NCBI RefSeq assembly: GCF_036345995.1
Contig: NZ_CP107796.1
Span: forward strand, 1,550,001 to 1,614,000
Source of the DNA: Streptomyces sp. NBC_00557
GTDB lineage: Bacteria > Actinomycetota > Actinomycetes > Streptomycetales > Streptomycetaceae
Length of the DNA: 64,000 bases
Direction: 5' to 3'
The notes under the pieces are model-generated. The model was not told the DNA's origin. It did not search any database and worked only from the letters and a program-made list of their open reading frames with translations. Within the stretch, counting starts at the first letter, position 1. Each line of letters starts with the position of its first letter. Below, one piece after another: positions 22,233 through 30,390 of this stretch. Made by a program: the position numbers and the translations under genes.

Positions 22233-23726
22233 ATGAGCCCAGATGTGGACCTGACCGCGCGCATGACGAAGCGCAGCCCGCTGTGCCGGCTGCTGGACCT
22301 GGACGGCCGGCTGTTCGAGGCGGCGGCCGCCTGGCACTGGCCCGGCGCCGAACGGGTGCTGCCCCGCCTGAGCCGGGGGGCCAACCACGGGGTGCTGTGG
22401 TTCGCGACGGCCGCGGCGATGGCCGCGGTCCGCACCCCGAGGGCCCGCCGTGCCGCCGTCCGCGGCCTGGCCTCGCTCGGCGTGGCCTCGCTGGCCATCA
22501 ACACGGTCGGCAAGCGCTCGGTGCGCCGGGCCCGGCCGGTGCTGGACCCGGTACCGCTGGTGCGCCAGTTGAAGCGGCAGCCGATCACCACGTCCTTCCC
22601 GTCGGGGCACGCGGCGTCGGCGGCGGCGTTCGCGACCGGCGTGGCCCTGGAGTCCCCGGCGTGGGGCGCCGCGGTGGCGCCGGTGGCGTTCTCGGTGGCG
22701 GCCTCCCGGGTGTACACGGGGGTGCACTTCCCGAGCGACGTGCTGGCGGGGGCGGCCCTCGGCGCGGGCGCGGCCCTCCTGGTACGGCGGCTGGTGCCGA
22801 CCCGTGCACCGGCGCGGCACGGGGTCCGGTCGCGGGCCGAGGTGCCCGCGCTGCCGGAGGGCGAGGGTCTGGTGATGGTCGTCAACCGGGCCTCGGGGAC
22901 GGCGGACCGGGTGCGCGCGCTCGGCGACGCACTGCCGCGGGCGGAGATCGTGGAGTGCGCGCCGGACGACGTCGGCGACGCGCTGACGAAGGCCGCGGAC
23001 CGGGCCCGGGTGCTGGGCGTGTGCGGGGGCGACGGCACGGTGAACACGGCCGCGCGGATCGCGCTGCGGCACGGCCTGCCGCTCGCGGTGCTGCCCGGCG
23101 GAACCCTCAACCACTTCGCGCTCGACCTGGGCGTGGAGGACGAGCGTGACCTGGCCCGTGCGGTCCGGCACGGCGAGGCGGTGCGGGTGGACGCGGTCCG
23201 GTACGTCACCGGCGACGGCGAGGGCGTGTTCCTGAACACGCTGAGCCTGGGCGTCTATCCGGAGCTGGTGCGGGTGCGCACCCGCTGGTCGCGCCGGATC
23301 GGCGGCTGGCCGGCCGGGCTGCTGGCCGCGCTGCGGGTACTGCGCGCGGACCGGCATCCGCTGGAGGTGGAGCTGGACGGTACGCGGCGGCCGCTGTGGC
23401 TGCTGTTCGTGGGCAACGGGGTCTACCACCGGATGGGGCTCGCGCCCGGCCGCCGTACCGATCTCGCGGACGGGCTGCTGGACGTGCGGGTGGTGCACGG
23501 CGGCCGGCGGCCCGCGCTGCGGCTGCTGGCGGCGGCCGCGGCGGGCCCGTTGACCGGTTCCCCCGGGCACGCGGCGGTGCAGGTGAAACGGCTCCGGCTG
23601 ACCGGCCTCGCACCGGGCACCCCGCTGGCGTACGACGGCGAGGTGACGGCCGTGTCGGGCGAGGTCACCGTGGAGAAGCTGCCGGAGGCGCTGACCGTCT
23701 ACCGCCCGCTCACCACCGGGTCCTGA
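22233..23726 (+). CDS. PAP2 phosphatase fused to diacylglycerol/lipid kinase domain
   Basis: 497 residues. Residues about 25-195 are a membrane PAP2 phosphatase with its three motifs: KRSVRRARP, PSGHAA and SRVYTGVHFPSDVLAG. Residues about 210-490 are a DAGK/LCB5 lipid kinase: VVNRASGTAD, the nucleotide loop GVCGGDGTVNTAA, and PGGTLNHFALDLG. So one protein carries opposing activities, phosphate removal and addition, on lipid substrates at the membrane. It is divergent from the histidine phosphatase gene (103-bp gap). The ATG at 22233 has only a weak ribosome site. Confidence 0.9.
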   Translation: MSPDVDLTARMTKRSPLCRLLDLDGRLFEAAAAWHWPGAERVLPRLSRGANHGVLWFATAAAMAAVRTPRARRAAVRGLASLGVASLAINTVGKRSVRRARPVLDPVPLVRQLKRQPITTSFPSGHAASAAAFATGVALESPAWGAAVAPVAFSVAASRVYTGVHFPSDVLAGAALGAGAALLVRRLVPTRAPARHGVRSRAEVPALPEGEGLVMVVNRASGTADRVRALGDALPRAEIVECAPDDVGDALTKAADRARVLGVCGGDGTVNTAARIALRHGLPLAVLPGGTLNHFALDLGVEDERDLARAVRHGEAVRVDAVRYVTGDGEGVFLNTLSLGVYPELVRVRTRWSRRIGGWPAGLLAALRVLRADRHPLEVELDGTRRPLWLLFVGNGVYHRMGLAPGRRTDLADGLLDVRVVHGGRRPALRLLAAAAAGPLTGSPGHAAVQVKRLRLTGLAPGTPLAYDGEVTAVSGEVTVEKLPEALTVYRPLTTGS

Positions 23727-23849
23727 CGAAAGGTCAGCGCTCCCACCTGACTACACATCAGTCCATTATGCAAAACAGCGGTCTCAACATTCGGCATGCG
23801 CGCGTACGGTGGGGCGTACCAGCGGTGACGAGGGTGAAGGGGAACAGCC

Positions 23850-24671
23850 ATGCCGAAGGCACGGGAGACCGCCGTCTACACGCACGGGCACCACGAGTCG
23901 GTGCTGCGGTCGCACGTCTGGCGGACCGCGGAGAACTCCGCGGGCTATCTGCTGGGCGTCCTCAAGCCCCGCATGAGGATCCTGGACATCGGATGCGGGC
24001 CCGGCACCATCACGGCCGACCTGGCGGAACGGGTCCCGGACGGCCATGTCACCGGGGTCGACCACGCGCCTGACGTCCTGGAGCGGGCCCGGGCCACCGC
24101 CGCCGGGCGGGGTCTGACGAACGTGGACTTCGCGGTCGCCGACGTGCACGCCCTGGACTACCCGGACGACACCTTCTGCGTGGTCCACGCCCACCAGGTG
24201 CTGCAGCACGTCGGCGACCCGGTGCAGGCGCTGCGCGAGATGCACCGGGTGACGAAGCCGGGCGGGTTCGTCGCGGTACGCGACGGGGACTACGCGGCGA
24301 TGACCTGGTACCCCGCGCTGCCGGGCCTGGACGACTGGCTGGACCTGTACGAGCGGGTGGCCCGCGGCAACGGCGGCGAGCCGGACGCCGGGCGCCGGCT
24401 GAAGGCGTGGGCGCTGGCCGCCGGGCTGACGGACATCACCGCCACCTCCAGCACGTGGACCTTCGCCACGCCCGAGGAGCGGGCCTGGTGGAGCGGCCTG
24501 TGGGCGGACCGCACCCTGGCCTCGGCGTACGCCGAGCGGGCCGTGGGCGGCGGTCACGCCACCCCGGAACAGCTGGCGGCCGTGTCCGAGGCCTGGCGGG
24601 AGTGGGGCCGGCGGGACGACGCCTGGTTCGCGGTGCTGCACGGGGAGATTCTGTGCCGTAAAGCTGTCTGA
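23850..24671 (+). CDS. Class I SAM-dependent methyltransferase (UbiE/MenG-like)
   Basis: 273 residues. Motif I is ILDIGCGPGTITADLA (about 44-59), followed by VTGVDHAPDVLERA and DFAVADVHALDYPDDTFCVVHAHQVLQHV, the post-motif typical of small-molecule methyltransferases. The N-terminus YTHGHHESVLRSHVWRTAEN is characteristic of a group of uncharacterised actinobacterial enzymes. The ATG has GGGGAACAG upstream. It is followed, 75 bases later, by a gene for a tiny hydrophobic peptide. Confidence 0.88.
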   Translation: MPKARETAVYTHGHHESVLRSHVWRTAENSAGYLLGVLKPRMRILDIGCGPGTITADLAERVPDGHVTGVDHAPDVLERARATAAGRGLTNVDFAVADVHALDYPDDTFCVVHAHQVLQHVGDPVQALREMHRVTKPGGFVAVRDGDYAAMTWYPALPGLDDWLDLYERVARGNGGEPDAGRRLKAWALAAGLTDITATSSTWTFATPEERAWWSGLWADRTLASAYAERAVGGGHATPEQLAAVSEAWREWGRRDDAWFAVLHGEILCRKAV

Positions 24672-24746
24672 TACATGGAAACAGTGCGCCGGAAAGAAGC
24701 CTGATCCGCGAAATTCGGGAAACACGGATCGCAGGAGGTTCACACT

Positions 24747-24917
24747 ATGGTTCCCATCCTTCTGGTACTGCTTCTGGCGCTCATTCTTTTCGGCGTCGGA
24801 TTTGCTGTAAAGGTTCTCTGGTGGGTCGCCCTGGCAGTGCTGGTGATCTGGCTGCTGGGCTTCCTGGTCCGCAGCACCACCGAGGCGGGCGGCAGGGGCC
24901 GCTGGTATCGGTGGTGA
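24747..24917 (+). CDS. Small hydrophobic membrane protein
   Basis: 56 residues, starting MVPILLVLLLALILFGVGFA and ending GRGRWYRW. Two membrane segments (residues 2-20 and 24-42) leave a short basic tail. ATG is preceded by AGGAGG at nine bases, a near-perfect ribosome site. Similar hydrophobic proteins are widespread in Streptomyces, with unknown function. Coding is supported by the ribosome site, the consistent hydrophobic reading and the aromatic ending. It lies 20 bases from the convergent gvpK stop. Confidence 0.78.
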   Translation: MVPILLVLLLALILFGVGFAVKVLWWVALAVLVIWLLGFLVRSTTEAGGRGRWYRW

Positions 24918-24936
24918 GTGAGCGGAGCGCCCCCGG

Positions 24937-25218
24937 CTAGTCGCGGGGCAGCAGCGGTCCGAGCGGCCCGAGGTCCAGATTCAGGTCCTCGGGCCGCAGT
25001 CCGTAGTGCTCGCGCAGTTCCGCCATGCGCTCGGCCAGCAGCATCAGGGTGAGCCCGATGCGCTCCTCCTGCTCCTCGGTCAGCTCACCCGTGTCGACGC
25101 GGCGCAGGGCCTGGCGTTCCATCAGCTGCCGCAGCAGTTCCACCACCGTCAGCACCAGTTTCACCAGTTCGCGCTCGACGGATTCGGGGTCCAGGTCGAG
25201 GTGGTTGCGGGGGGTCAC
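24937..25218 (-). CDS. gvpK: Gas vesicle protein GvpK
   Basis: 93 residues. The family signature is DLDPESVERELVKLVLTVVELLRQLMERQALRR, a helical region conserved in GvpK; GLTLMLLAERMAELREHYGL follows. GvpK is a minor gas-vesicle protein needed for assembly. The GTG start overlaps the gvpS stop (GTGA). It is the last gene of the operon. Confidence 0.93.
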   Translation of the reverse strand: MTPRNHLDLDPESVERELVKLVLTVVELLRQLMERQALRRVDTGELTEEQEERIGLTLMLLAERMAELREHYGLRPEDLNLDLGPLGPLLPRD

Positions 25219-25424
25219 AGGCCCTCCTCACGGCGGCCGGCGGGGAGCTCGAAAGGCGAGGGGACGGAGGCGTTCACCGAGCTGATCAGCGCGTTCAGAT
25301 CGATCCGGACCAGGTCGACGTCCGCGATCCGCAGGGTGATGTCGCCGGTGATGACGACGCCCCCCGCGAGCAGTCGGTCCAGAAGGTCGACGAGTGCGAT
25401 CTCGCGCCGTTCGACAACGGTCAC
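25215..25424 (-). CDS. gvpS: Gas vesicle protein GvpS (GvpA-type fold)
   Basis: 69 residues. ERREIALVDLLDRLLAGGVV followed by ITGDITLRIADVDLVRIDLNALISSV is the helix-strand-strand-helix pattern of GvpA/GvpJ/GvpS. GTG 25424 is chosen because it overlaps the gvpL stop (GTGA); a longer frame covers unrelated sequence. A minor shell protein of the vesicle is the likely role. Confidence 0.88.
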   Translation of the reverse strand: MTVVERREIALVDLLDRLLAGGVVITGDITLRIADVDLVRIDLNALISSVNASVPSPFELPAGRREEGL

Positions 25425-26191
25425 GGCGCCGCCTCCCCCACGAACGAATAAGCGGCCCAGGGACCGGTGAGTTCCACCCGGATTCCGGGTTCCTCGTCCT
25501 TGGTGCGGTCCACCAGTTCCACGAATTCCTCGCACTCCTTACGGGGCACCAGATAAGCGGCGTTGAGAATGTTCCGGCCGGGCTCCGTGGCCAGCGCGGA
25601 ATTCTGCGGTGCGTGCAGCCGGGAGTCCTCGGCGTGCCGGGAGAGGAGTTCGTGCAGCGAGTGGGCGAAGGCCTCGGCCCGCTGCCACCGGCTCTCCTGC
25701 GCCCGGCTGCTCTCGCGGCGCCGGCGCAGATAGTCCCGGCCGCTCGCGGGCCGCGCGGCGGCCTCGGGGGCGGGCTCGGCCTGCTCGGCGGGCTCGGGCT
25801 CCAGATACAGCTTGACGCCCCACTCCACCCGGCCCTCCAGCCGGTCCAGGGTGCGCCGGAAGTCGTCCTCGCGGGCCTCGATCATGGTGCGCACCCCGCT
25901 GCAGTCCCGGAACACGGTTCCGAGCCGGAGCGGCAGCGGTGTGGTGACCGTGGTGAGCGCGTCGATCACCCCCTGGTGCGCGCGGGCGGTGGCGGACAGC
26001 CAGTCCAGATCCTCCAGGTGGGCCTTGAGGGCCTCCTCGCCGAAGTCGGCCTCCGGGACCTGGCTGACGACCGCGACCAGCCCGTGGTGGTGCAGCAGCG
26101 CCGGAGGCGCGCCCCCGACGCCGGTCAGCTGTGACTGCAGGGGGGTCTCGAAGGGGCGGCAGACGGCGTAGACGTAGCGCAGCCCTGTCAT
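25421..26191 (-). CDS. gvpL: Gas vesicle protein GvpL (GvpL/F family)
   Basis: 256 residues. GvpL/F features: start LRYVYAVCRP, middle LPLRLGTVFRDCSGVRTMIEAREDDF and end AAYLVPRKECEEFVELVDR with GPWAAYSF. The family caps or chaperones GvpA during nucleation of the vesicle. An inserted Glu/Ala-rich segment (EPEPAEQAEPAPEAAARPAS) separates the two domains. ATG overlaps the gvpJ stop. Another family member, gvpF, is encoded 2.5 kb upstream in the operon and is the same length. Confidence 0.92.
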   Translation of the reverse strand: MTGLRYVYAVCRPFETPLQSQLTGVGGAPPALLHHHGLVAVVSQVPEADFGEEALKAHLEDLDWLSATARAHQGVIDALTTVTTPLPLRLGTVFRDCSGVRTMIEAREDDFRRTLDRLEGRVEWGVKLYLEPEPAEQAEPAPEAAARPASGRDYLRRRRESSRAQESRWQRAEAFAHSLHELLSRHAEDSRLHAPQNSALATEPGRNILNAAYLVPRKECEEFVELVDRTKDEEPGIRVELTGPWAAYSFVGEAAP

Positions 26192-26538
26192 GGTGCCTCC
26201 CTCGGTTCACGGCCGTGCTCCAGCGCCTCCAGCCGCTCCAGCCGCGCTCTCAGCTCCGCGTTCTCCCGGGTCAGCTCGTCGCGGCGGGCGCGGGAGGAGA
26301 GCGCCGGGTCGCTCTCCCACCAGTCGATACCCATCTCCTTGGCCTTGTCCACCGACGCGACGATCAGCCGCAGCTTGATGGTGAGAAGTTCGATGTCGAG
26401 CAGGTTGATCCGGATGTCGCCCGCGATGACGATGCCCTTGTCGAGCACCCGTTCGAGGATGTCGGCGAGGTTGGCCCCCGAGCCCTGCCCATAGGGCTCG
26501 GGGAACCGGCCCGGCGCCGCCCGGTTCGGTGTCGTCAT
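26188..26538 (-). CDS. gvpJ: Gas vesicle protein GvpJ (GvpA-type)
   Basis: 116 residues. The GvpA-like core is NLADILERVLDKGIVIAGDI, then RINLLDIELLTIKLRLIVASVDKAKEMG. A charged C-terminal coiled-coil-like tail of about 30 residues (RRDELTRENAELRARLERLE) extends beyond the core. GvpJ is a minor structural protein that shapes or starts the shell. The ATG overlaps the gvpZ stop. Order and size match the Streptomyces gvp operon. Confidence 0.92.
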   Translation of the reverse strand: MTTPNRAAPGRFPEPYGQGSGANLADILERVLDKGIVIAGDIRINLLDIELLTIKLRLIVASVDKAKEMGIDWWESDPALSSRARRDELTRENAELRARLERLEALEHGREPREAP

Positions 26539-27713
26539 CGACGGCTCCCGCGCTCGGCGTACTCGGGCTCTTCCTCCTCGTACTCCTCTTCCTCCTCGCC
26601 CTCATAGGGCTCTCCGGCCTCGTCCTCGTACTCGTCGGACTCCTCCCCGGCGCCCTCCTCGCCGCCTTCCTCCTCGTCCTCGTATTCGTCCTCGTCCTCG
26701 GCCTCGTAGCCGGTGTCCTCGCCCTCTTCTTCCTCGGCCTCTTCGCCCTCTTCCTCCTCGCCGGCGGGCTCCTCGGACTCCTTGCGCTGCTCTTCCTCCT
26801 CCTCGGCCACGGCGTCCTCGTGGCTGCGGACGACCTCGGCGTCGCGGATCTCGCCGCGCCAGCCCTCGTCCACCTCGCCCTTCATCGTGACGAAGCGGGC
26901 GAAGTGCTTCAGGTCCAGCCGGACCCGGCGGCCCTGGGCGCGCCAGATGTTGCCGGTCTTCTCGAACAAGCCGCTCGGGTAGTACTCGATGACCAGCAGG
27001 ACGCGGGTCAGGTTCTCGCCGAGCGGGTGGAAGGTGACCACGCCCTTGGTGCTGCCCTTCGCGCCCTCCGAGGTCCACTCGATGCGCTGGTCCGGGACCT
27101 GCTCGGTGGTGGTGGCCTTCCAGCTGCGGCTGGACCAGAAGATCTTCGCCTGCCAGTCGGAGTGGGTGTCGTCGGCGCGGCTCGCGCTCTTGACGCCCTT
27201 GGCGAAGCTGCTGAAGTCCTGGAACTGGGTCCACTGGTCGTAGGCCGTGCGCACCGGGACGCCCACGTCGATGGACTCCATGATGACGGTCGGCTTGTTG
27301 CCGCCGCCCTTCTTCTTCCCCTTTCCGCCGCCCCCGAGGCTCTTGACCGCGCCCATCACGTTGTCCTTGGCGCGCGATGCCCCGAGTTCCAGTGCCGTGC
27401 GCAGCGGGCCCTTGCCCTCGGCGAGCTTGCGCCCGCCGTCGAGCGCCAGCTTGGCGAAGCCCGGGCTCCTGCCCTCGGCGATGTCGTTGAGCTTGCCGGT
27501 GGTCTCGCCGAGCTTGCGGCCGAGGCCGACCAGCATGCGCTGGGCCTGTGCGCCCAGGTACTCCTGCGCCTCCGCCTTCAGGCGGTCGGCGGCCTCGCTG
27601 TGGGCGAGGTCCTTGAGCGGGCCGGCCAGGTCCGACGCGGTGCCGGTGGCCTTGCCGGCCGCTCCCGTGGCCCGTCCGGCCGCGCCGGTGGCCGATCGGA
27701 GGGCTTCGGTCAT
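26535..27713 (-). CDS. gvpZ: Gas vesicle cluster protein GvpZ-like, SRPBCC domain plus long acidic tail
   Basis: 392 residues. Residues 1-125 are helical, Ala/Gly/Lys-rich (GRATGAAGKATG). Residues about 140-290 are a START/SRPBCC lipid- or ligand-binding domain (IDVGVPVRTAYDQWTQFQDF, then WRGEIRDAEVVRSHEDA). Residues about 300-392 are overwhelmingly Glu with Asp, Gly and Tyr. The equivalent position in the Streptomyces operon is gvpZ; the exact role in vesicles is not known. It is coupled by ATGA overlaps to gvpY before and gvpJ after. Confidence 0.82.
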   Translation of the reverse strand: MTEALRSATGAAGRATGAAGKATGTASDLAGPLKDLAHSEAADRLKAEAQEYLGAQAQRMLVGLGRKLGETTGKLNDIAEGRSPGFAKLALDGGRKLAEGKGPLRTALELGASRAKDNVMGAVKSLGGGGKGKKKGGGNKPTVIMESIDVGVPVRTAYDQWTQFQDFSSFAKGVKSASRADDTHSDWQAKIFWSSRSWKATTTEQVPDQRIEWTSEGAKGSTKGVVTFHPLGENLTRVLLVIEYYPSGLFEKTGNIWRAQGRRVRLDLKHFARFVTMKGEVDEGWRGEIRDAEVVRSHEDAVAEEEEEQRKESEEPAGEEEEGEEAEEEEGEDTGYEAEDEDEYEDEEEGGEEGAGEESDEYEDEAGEPYEGEEEEEYEEEEPEYAERGSRR

Positions 27714-28405
27714 CGGTCGTCACCGCCCTTCGCCGGCCGGGAACGGCCGCCGCGGGCGGCGCTTCCGGCCCCTGCCGTCTGCTTCGCGGCCGTCTTGCGG
27801 GCCGCACCGGTCTTCTTGGCCGTCTTCTTGGCGGCCGTCTTGCGGGCAGCGGCACCGCGCTCCCCGTCCTTGCGGCCGGGCGCCTTCTTCTGCGCGGCCT
27901 TCTTGGCCGGGCGCTCACCACGCTGCTCGTCCTCGCGGCCTTCGTCCGCGTCGCCCGCCCGGTCGCCCGTCCCGGACTCGCGATCGGCGGAGTCCTCGCG
28001 GCTCTCCCCGCGCTCCGCGTCCTCGCCGGTCTCCTGCTCCTCGTCCTCGCCGGTCTCCTGCTCGTTCTTCGAGCCGGTGCCGGGCACCGATCCGGAGACC
28101 TGGCCCCGCACCCGCTCGGTGCGGCTGTGCAGCCGGTCGGCGAGCGCGGTCATCTGCCGCTCGACCAGGGCCCCGGACGCGGCCTTGCCGACGCCCTGCA
28201 GGTCCTGGCGCAGCTGGTCGCCGATCTCCTTGAACTGCGGGTTGTCCCGCAGCTGCTGGTTGACCAGCTGAGCCACACCCCGCGGGGTCAGGTTCAGCTT
28301 CTTGCCCGCCACGACGGAGCCGACCGCCATGGCCATCTTCAGTTTCCTGGTACGCCCCAGGAGGTATCCCGCTCCCAGGGCGAGACCCAGTGCCGCACGG
28401 TTCAT
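27710..28405 (-). CDS. gvpY: Gas vesicle cluster protein GvpY-like, with histone-H1-like tail
   Basis: 231 residues. Residues 1-35 contain a short hydrophobic stretch (ALGLALGAGYLLGRT and MAMAVGSVVAG). Residues 36-110 are helical (GVAQLVNQQLRDNPQFKEIG). Residues 110-165 are Glu/Asp/Arg-rich. The last 65 residues are Lys/Ala-rich with AAKKTAKKTG-type repeats, like bacterial histone-H1 tails. The place in the operon corresponds to gvpY of S. coelicolor. The biochemical role is unknown. ATG overlaps the gvpG stop. Confidence 0.8.
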   Translation of the reverse strand: MNRAALGLALGAGYLLGRTRKLKMAMAVGSVVAGKKLNLTPRGVAQLVNQQLRDNPQFKEIGDQLRQDLQGVGKAASGALVERQMTALADRLHSRTERVRGQVSGSVPGTGSKNEQETGEDEEQETGEDAERGESREDSADRESGTGDRAGDADEGREDEQRGERPAKKAAQKKAPGRKDGERGAAARKTAAKKTAKKTGAARKTAAKQTAGAGSAARGGRSRPAKGGDDR

Positions 28406-28665
28406 CGTGTCGTCCCGTCGCCAGTGGTGTCGGCGGAGTGCAGGGCGATCTCCAGCCGGTCGAGCAGTTCGTCCTCGCGCCGGTCGAACTCCTCGTCGGT
28501 GATCTCGCCCGCCTCCAGCTGTTCTTCGAGGCGAGCCAGCTCGGCCCGTACGGTGGCGGGGTCGTAGTAGATCCGTTCCGCCTCACGGAGCACCTGCCTG
28601 ATCGCCCACGCGCTGCCCCGCACCGGCGCGAACGGCAGCAGCAGGACCTCGCTGATCAGTCCCAC
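28402..28665 (-). CDS. gvpG: Gas vesicle protein GvpG
   Basis: 87 residues. The signature is LLLPFAPVRGSAWAIRQVLREAE followed by LARLEEQLEAGEITDEEFDRRED, an amphipathic, coiled-coil-like helix set. GvpG assists assembly with GvpF/L. GTG 28665 follows GGGAGGAAC. It is 43 bases after gvpF, one of only two junctions in the operon without overlap. Confidence 0.92.
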   Translation of the reverse strand: MGLISEVLLLPFAPVRGSAWAIRQVLREAERIYYDPATVRAELARLEEQLEAGEITDEEFDRREDELLDRLEIALHSADTTGDGTTR

Positions 28666-28708
28666 GGTGTTCCTCCCTTCCGTCCGGGTCCGTACGAGCC
28701 CGGGCCCG

Positions 28709-29479
28709 TCACGGTGCGCCGTGTCCGGCGCCGGCCGTGCTGCCGGCGGGCTCGGCGGGGCCGGGCTCGACGAAGCTGTACGGCGGCAGCGGCCCGTTGA
28801 CGCGCAGCTCCAGGTGGGGGTGGCTCTCGCGGACCGCCTCCACGGCGGCGAGGAAGTCCTCGGCCGCGGTGCGCGGGACCAGGAACGACACGTTCATCAG
28901 CCAGCCGGTGGACTCCGGCCCCACGGCCACCGCGGCGGCGGACGGCTCGAGCAGGTTCTGCACCTCGTCGGCGTCCTCGGTCTCCTTGGCCTTCACGGCG
29001 GTGGCGACCATCTCGCCGAGCCGCACCTTGTCCTCGTACGTGCCGCCGCCCGCCTTCCGGTTGGCCTCGGCGAGCGCGCGCAGTTCGGCGTTCTCGGCCA
29101 TCACACGGTGCAGGACCGCGTCCTCGACGTGGGTGGCCTTGACGTTGTACTCGACCTTGCCGTCCAGTTCGCGCAGCCGCTCCAGATAGTGCTCGGCCCG
29201 CTCCGTCAGCACCTGGGCGACGGTGTCGTCGTCCGGCGAGACGCTGCCGAAGCGCATCGGCAGCACACAGCCGGCCGCGCCGGTCTCGGCGAGCACGTTC
29301 TGGTGGGCGAGCAGGTCGCGGCGTTTGGGGCGCAGGTCCTCGGGGGCGTCGCTGACCACGGCCGCCAGATCGCCGGCACTGATCACACGCACCGGTCGGG
29401 GCGGCTCCCCGATCCCGGCCATGCCCTCGGGGAGGGCCGGGTGCGACCGGGCGGTGATTCCGTAGACGTACGTGCTCAC
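28709..29479 (-). CDS. gvpF: Gas vesicle protein GvpF (GvpL/F family)
   Basis: 256 residues. Family marks: STYVYGITARSHP at the start, CVLPMRFGSVSPDDDTVAQVL in the middle and LMNVSFLVPRTAAEDFLAAVEAV near the end, with GPLPPYSFV closing the second ferredoxin-like domain. GvpF binds GvpA monomers and has been placed at the inner vesicle surface. GTG overlaps the gvpA stop (GTGA). Confidence 0.93.
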   Translation of the reverse strand: MSTYVYGITARSHPALPEGMAGIGEPPRPVRVISAGDLAAVVSDAPEDLRPKRRDLLAHQNVLAETGAAGCVLPMRFGSVSPDDDTVAQVLTERAEHYLERLRELDGKVEYNVKATHVEDAVLHRVMAENAELRALAEANRKAGGGTYEDKVRLGEMVATAVKAKETEDADEVQNLLEPSAAAVAVGPESTGWLMNVSFLVPRTAAEDFLAAVEAVRESHPHLELRVNGPLPPYSFVEPGPAEPAGSTAGAGHGAP

Positions 29480-29901
29480 TCCTGCTCCTCCTTACGGCGC
29501 ACCGTCTTGCGGGGACGCGGCCGCTCGGCCTCTTCCTGGTCGCGTTCGCCGCGGGCCTGCTTGAAGGCGTCGGATATGGTCTCGGCGGCGCCGGACAGGG
29601 CTCCCTTCGACTTGCCCTGGGCTCCGGACTCGGTGACCTCGCCCACGATCTCGGGCAGCCCGGGGCTCTTGCTGGGTCCGGCCTCGAGGTCGAGGCGGTT
29701 GCACGCCTCGGCGAAGCGCAGGTAGGTGTCGACGCTGGCCACGACGACCCGCACGTCGATCTTCAGGATCTCGATACCGACCAGGGAGACGCGCACGAAC
29801 GCGTCGATCACCAGTCCCCTGTCCAGAACCAGTTCCAGTACGTCGTAGAGGCCGCTGGTGCCGCCTCCGCCTCCGGTCTGCTGTGCCGGGACAACGGTCA
29901 T
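29476..29901 (-). CDS. gvpA: Gas vesicle major structural protein GvpA
   Basis: 141 residues. The GvpA core is residues about 12-75: LYDVLELVLDRGLVIDAFVR and SLVGIEILKIDVRVVVASVD then TYLRFAEACNRLDLE. GvpA of cyanobacteria and haloarchaea is about 70 residues; here a charged tail of some 65 residues (KSPGLPEIVGEVTES and a Lys/Arg-rich end) follows, as in other Streptomyces. ATG 29901 has GAGGAGGAAC ten bases upstream; a longer frame lacks family match. Second gene of the operon. Confidence 0.93.
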   Translation of the reverse strand: MTVVPAQQTGGGGGTSGLYDVLELVLDRGLVIDAFVRVSLVGIEILKIDVRVVVASVDTYLRFAEACNRLDLEAGPSKSPGLPEIVGEVTESGAQGKSKGALSGAAETISDAFKQARGERDQEEAERPRPRKTVRRKEEQE

Positions 29902-29970
29902 GCCGGCCGTTCCTCCTCGTTGTCGGTCGGGGTCACGGGCGCTCACAGGCGCGGCGGGCGGTGCGGCGGC

Positions 29971-30345
29971 CTAGCGGCCGCCGGGCCGACGTGCGTCGGA
30001 CCGCCCGCGTTCGTAGCGCTGGACGCGCCGGTACCCGGTGATCAGGCCCTGCTGGTCGAGTTCGACCAGGTAGCTCGCCATCAGGCTCATGGTGTCCGGG
30101 ACCCGTGCGAGTTCGAGGACCTCCATCTCGAGCGTCCATCCGTCCTCGGTCTGCTCGAAGGAGGTCACCGATTCGGGGGCGAGTCCGGTGAGTTCGGCGA
30201 GCTGGGCGCGCGCCCCGCGCAGTACTTCCATGGGCGTGGGCCGTCGCTCGTCCGCCGTGCTGCGCTCGTCCGTGGCGTGTGACTCCTGTGAATCTTGGTC
30301 TTCTTGTGAGCTTGGTGACTGGGATGTGTTCTTTGTGTTCGACAT
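29971..30345 (-). CDS. gvpO: Gas vesicle protein GvpO
   Basis: 124 residues. The N-terminal 40 residues are Ser/Glu/Asp-rich. The GvpO domain follows (ARAQLAELTGLAPESVTSFE, EDGWTLEMEVLELARVPDT, MASYLVELDQQGLITGYRRVQRYERG). GvpO is required for vesicle formation and reported to affect gvpA expression in haloarchaea. ATG 30345 has GGGAGGTGG. Only 45 bases separate it from the stop of the polymerase-domain gene upstream, so it may be read from that gene's promoter. Confidence 0.92.
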   Translation of the reverse strand: MSNTKNTSQSPSSQEDQDSQESHATDERSTADERRPTPMEVLRGARAQLAELTGLAPESVTSFEQTEDGWTLEMEVLELARVPDTMSLMASYLVELDQQGLITGYRRVQRYERGRSDARRPGGR

Positions 30346-30390
30346 GGCCACCTCCCTCTGCGGGTGGCCCCTCATCCCATGGCCAAACCT

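Noticed and set aside
24937..30345. Gas-vesicle genes as recently acquired island
   Set aside because: GC content and codon use match neighbours and I see no integrase or flanking repeats; as far as I recall the same order is found in S. coelicolor.
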